Source of the DNA: an uncultured Clostridium sp.
Lineage (GTDB): Bacteria > Bacillota_I > Bacilli_A > RF39 > UBA660
DNA: 64,000 nt
Assembly (NCBI GenBank): GCA_905199855.1
Contig: CAJKHY010000004.1
Span: 1-64,000, forward strand
Reading direction: 5' to 3'
Below the pieces are notes generated by a model. It saw nothing but the letters and a program-made list of their open reading frames with translations. It was not told the DNA's origin and did no database searches. Both the position numbers and the translations under genes were made by a program. Numbering within the stretch: position 1 is the stretch's first letter; every line of letters starts with the position of its first letter. Shown here piece after piece: positions 62,444 to 64,000 of this stretch.

Positions 62444-63973
62444 TTAATTATTACTTATTTTAGGTCGTTTGATTAAGTTTTTTAATCTTTCTACTAGGTT
62501 AACAACATATGGGCTAATCGTATACATAATGGTAAATGTTATGGTTGTTGTGAAGATAAAGATTAGTCCTAAAATTACGATGCATATAAAGATATTATTT
62601 ATATTAAATAATAAATATGGTTCTATATACATAGCAAGGTATCCTAATATAACAAAGATAAACGTGGCAATGATATATGGGGATAGAAATTTGAGAAGAC
62701 TAATATTTTTAAATATTTTTGTTTTTAATAAACGGCATTTTAGAAAAATATTTAATACAAATGCAATTATTGTTCCTATTAATACACCATCTATTTTATA
62801 AATTTGGATTAGAACAATTGATAATACGACGTTTGTTATGGCACATAGTAAAGTGTGTTTTTTGTTATCTTTGAATAATCCATTAGCATCAATAATAGAT
62901 AAAAGTGGATAATATATGACTATCATAAATAGGCTCATGGTGAATAAGAATACTGTTTTGTAACTTAATATATAATTAATGTCTTTAATCCATACCATGA
63001 TAAAACTTCTAATACCAAGGGCAAATGTTAAACATATTGATATTGCTATAATTATAAATAAGGCTTGTAATTCTTTAAATAAACTATATGCTCTTTTATC
63101 TTCTTTTTTGGCAAAAACATTACCAAATGATGATACTGATGCCCAGTTGACACGTGATGTTATTTCTTCTAGGTATCTTAATATGAAGTTATATGACGTA
63201 TATATGCTAACTGCGACTGGTCCTACAAAAAACATAATTAGAACGGCATCAACATTGTTTAAAACTAAATAGCCTACTTGGGACCAAATAAGGTCTTTAG
63301 TCATTTTTGCCATGGAGGTATTTCTATCGCTTACTTCTTTTAACCAGTTATATCTTTTTTTAACAACGATGCGCATGACTATTTCTTCAAGTATTTTAAT
63401 TATTAAGATTAAAACTGCTATTGATTCAAGGCTTCTAAATTTAACTATAACAAATATTGTTAGGATATCGCATAGAAGTTTCATGAAGTTATTGACAATG
63501 GAGTGGATGTATTTTTCTTGGTTTGCCATAAGGACGGCTCCGTAAGTTTGTGTTTTCCCAAAATAGGCTATTAAATATGAAGTTGATATGACAATAAAGC
63601 ATATTAGTGCTGAGTTGCGATAAGGGTCATTATTGTAGTAAATGAATAGCCCTAAACTTACTAAGAAGATTATTCCTAAGATAATTGAGCCAATTATCTT
63701 GTAAATATATCTTGCTCCTGAATAAATACGGTTAACGTTATTTTTATTCTTTTCTGCAAAGGGTTTGTACAGGCTATAGGTAACAGCTTCGGAAAAACCC
63801 GCTTGGGCTAGAAAGACATAGGAAATTAACTGGGTAATAAATTGGTAGTAACCATTTCCTACATCGCCAATATATTTAATAAGGTAATTTACTTTGATTA
63901 ATCCTACTACCCCGATTAAAAGATATGGCATAATATCAAAAAACATATTTAATGCTATTTTTTTTGTGCGCAC
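62444..63973 (-). CDS. Polysaccharide/oligosaccharide flippase (Wzx-type)
   Basis: This 509-residue polytopic protein has about 12-14 transmembrane segments and the layout of MOP-superfamily Wzx/RfbX flippases: GNGYYQFITQLISYVFLAQAG, then VGPVAVSIYTSYNFILRY and ITSRVNWASVSSFGN. It would move lipid-linked sugar units across the membrane. The start is a GTG (63973), 8 nt after AAGGAAGTG. It lies at the right edge of the window, so further polysaccharide genes may follow. The distant GT2 gene could supply substrate. Confidence 0.88.
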   Translation of the reverse strand: MRTKKIALNMFFDIMPYLLIGVVGLIKVNYLIKYIGDVGNGYYQFITQLISYVFLAQAGFSEAVTYSLYKPFAEKNKNNVNRIYSGARYIYKIIGSIILGIIFLVSLGLFIYYNNDPYRNSALICFIVISTSYLIAYFGKTQTYGAVLMANQEKYIHSIVNNFMKLLCDILTIFVIVKFRSLESIAVLILIIKILEEIVMRIVVKKRYNWLKEVSDRNTSMAKMTKDLIWSQVGYLVLNNVDAVLIMFFVGPVAVSIYTSYNFILRYLEEITSRVNWASVSSFGNVFAKKEDKRAYSLFKELQALFIIIAISICLTFALGIRSFIMVWIKDINYILSYKTVFLFTMSLFMIVIYYPLLSIIDANGLFKDNKKHTLLCAITNVVLSIVLIQIYKIDGVLIGTIIAFVLNIFLKCRLLKTKIFKNISLLKFLSPYIIATFIFVILGYLAMYIEPYLLFNINNIFICIVILGLIFIFTTTITFTIMYTISPYVVNLVERLKNLIKRPKISNN

Positions 63974-64000
63974 GCTTAAAACACTTCCTTACTATTTATA

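Noticed and set aside
1..64000. TGA read as Trp (mycoplasma code)
   Set aside because: TGA ends several genes in ATGA overlaps and Trp is encoded by TGG throughout.
1..64000. tRNA or rRNA genes
   Set aside because: Scanning for the GGTTCRA T-loop with a CCA-side acceptor and for rRNA landmarks gave nothing convincing in either strand by eye.

Overview
The window is about 64 kb of AT-rich DNA (codon third positions mostly A/T) using the standard code: TGG encodes Trp and TGA is a normal stop, as in the ATGA start/stop overlaps. The gene set points to a small-genome, low-GC Gram-positive of the Bacilli: DnaB and DnaI helicase-loading proteins, a T-box upstream of tyrS, an alpha/beta small acid-soluble spore protein with a sigma-G-like promoter, YlbJ, YlbL- and YlbM-type proteins, cell-wall sorting signals and lipoboxes. 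An uncultured gut-type Bacilli lineage is my inference; there is no rRNA in the window to confirm it. Most genes are on the minus strand.

Layout. 0-8 kb: a small membrane protein, a 1,507-residue wall-anchored surface protein, one IS30-type element and a YAWY-type signal-anchor protein. 7.96-8.09 kb: a plus-strand promoter, two hairpins and a terminator that look like a free-standing small RNA. 8.1-15.3 kb: typA, an odd 560-bp gap with a tiny ORF behind a consensus promoter, VanZ/RDD and PAP2 membrane proteins, a D-Ala-D-Ala carboxypeptidase and two more surface proteins. 15.4-26.3 kb: a compact operon encoding a type IV secretion-like machine (VirB2-like, VirB6-like, PrgI-like, VirB4 in two pieces) followed by an NlpC/P60 hydrolase, an M23 hydrolase and three LppM-like lipoproteins. 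No relaxase, coupling protein or integrase is present. A second, apparently identical IS30-type element lies at 26.5-28.1 kb.

28-42 kb: a MurC-type ligase fused to a membrane-anchored outer domain and carrying an altered P-loop, asnS, an XRE regulator, T-box-controlled tyrS, a VanY-type peptidase, a long alanyl-tRNA-synthetase-like protein that lacks recognisable catalytic motifs, a P-loop kinase-like protein, an AI-2E-family permease, and a cohesin/dockerin-like surface protein. 42-64 kb: a decayed ORF, rpsD with its own promoter and leader, a spore protein, thiI, a glycosyltransferase, tmcAL, mutM, a CDF transporter, polA, two small membrane proteins with dnaI and dnaB, a YlbL/SepM-type protease, ylbJ, rnc, a COG2426 membrane protein, an RluB-type pseudouridine synthase, lon and a polysaccharide flippase.

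How it fits together. The window mixes housekeeping functions (translation, DNA replication and repair, proteolysis) with a large share of cell-envelope functions. The strongest candidate for an undescribed system is the relaxase-less secretion-like operon with its own wall hydrolases and lipoproteins, set between ordinary chromosomal genes. It may be a domesticated envelope machine rather than a conjugative element.
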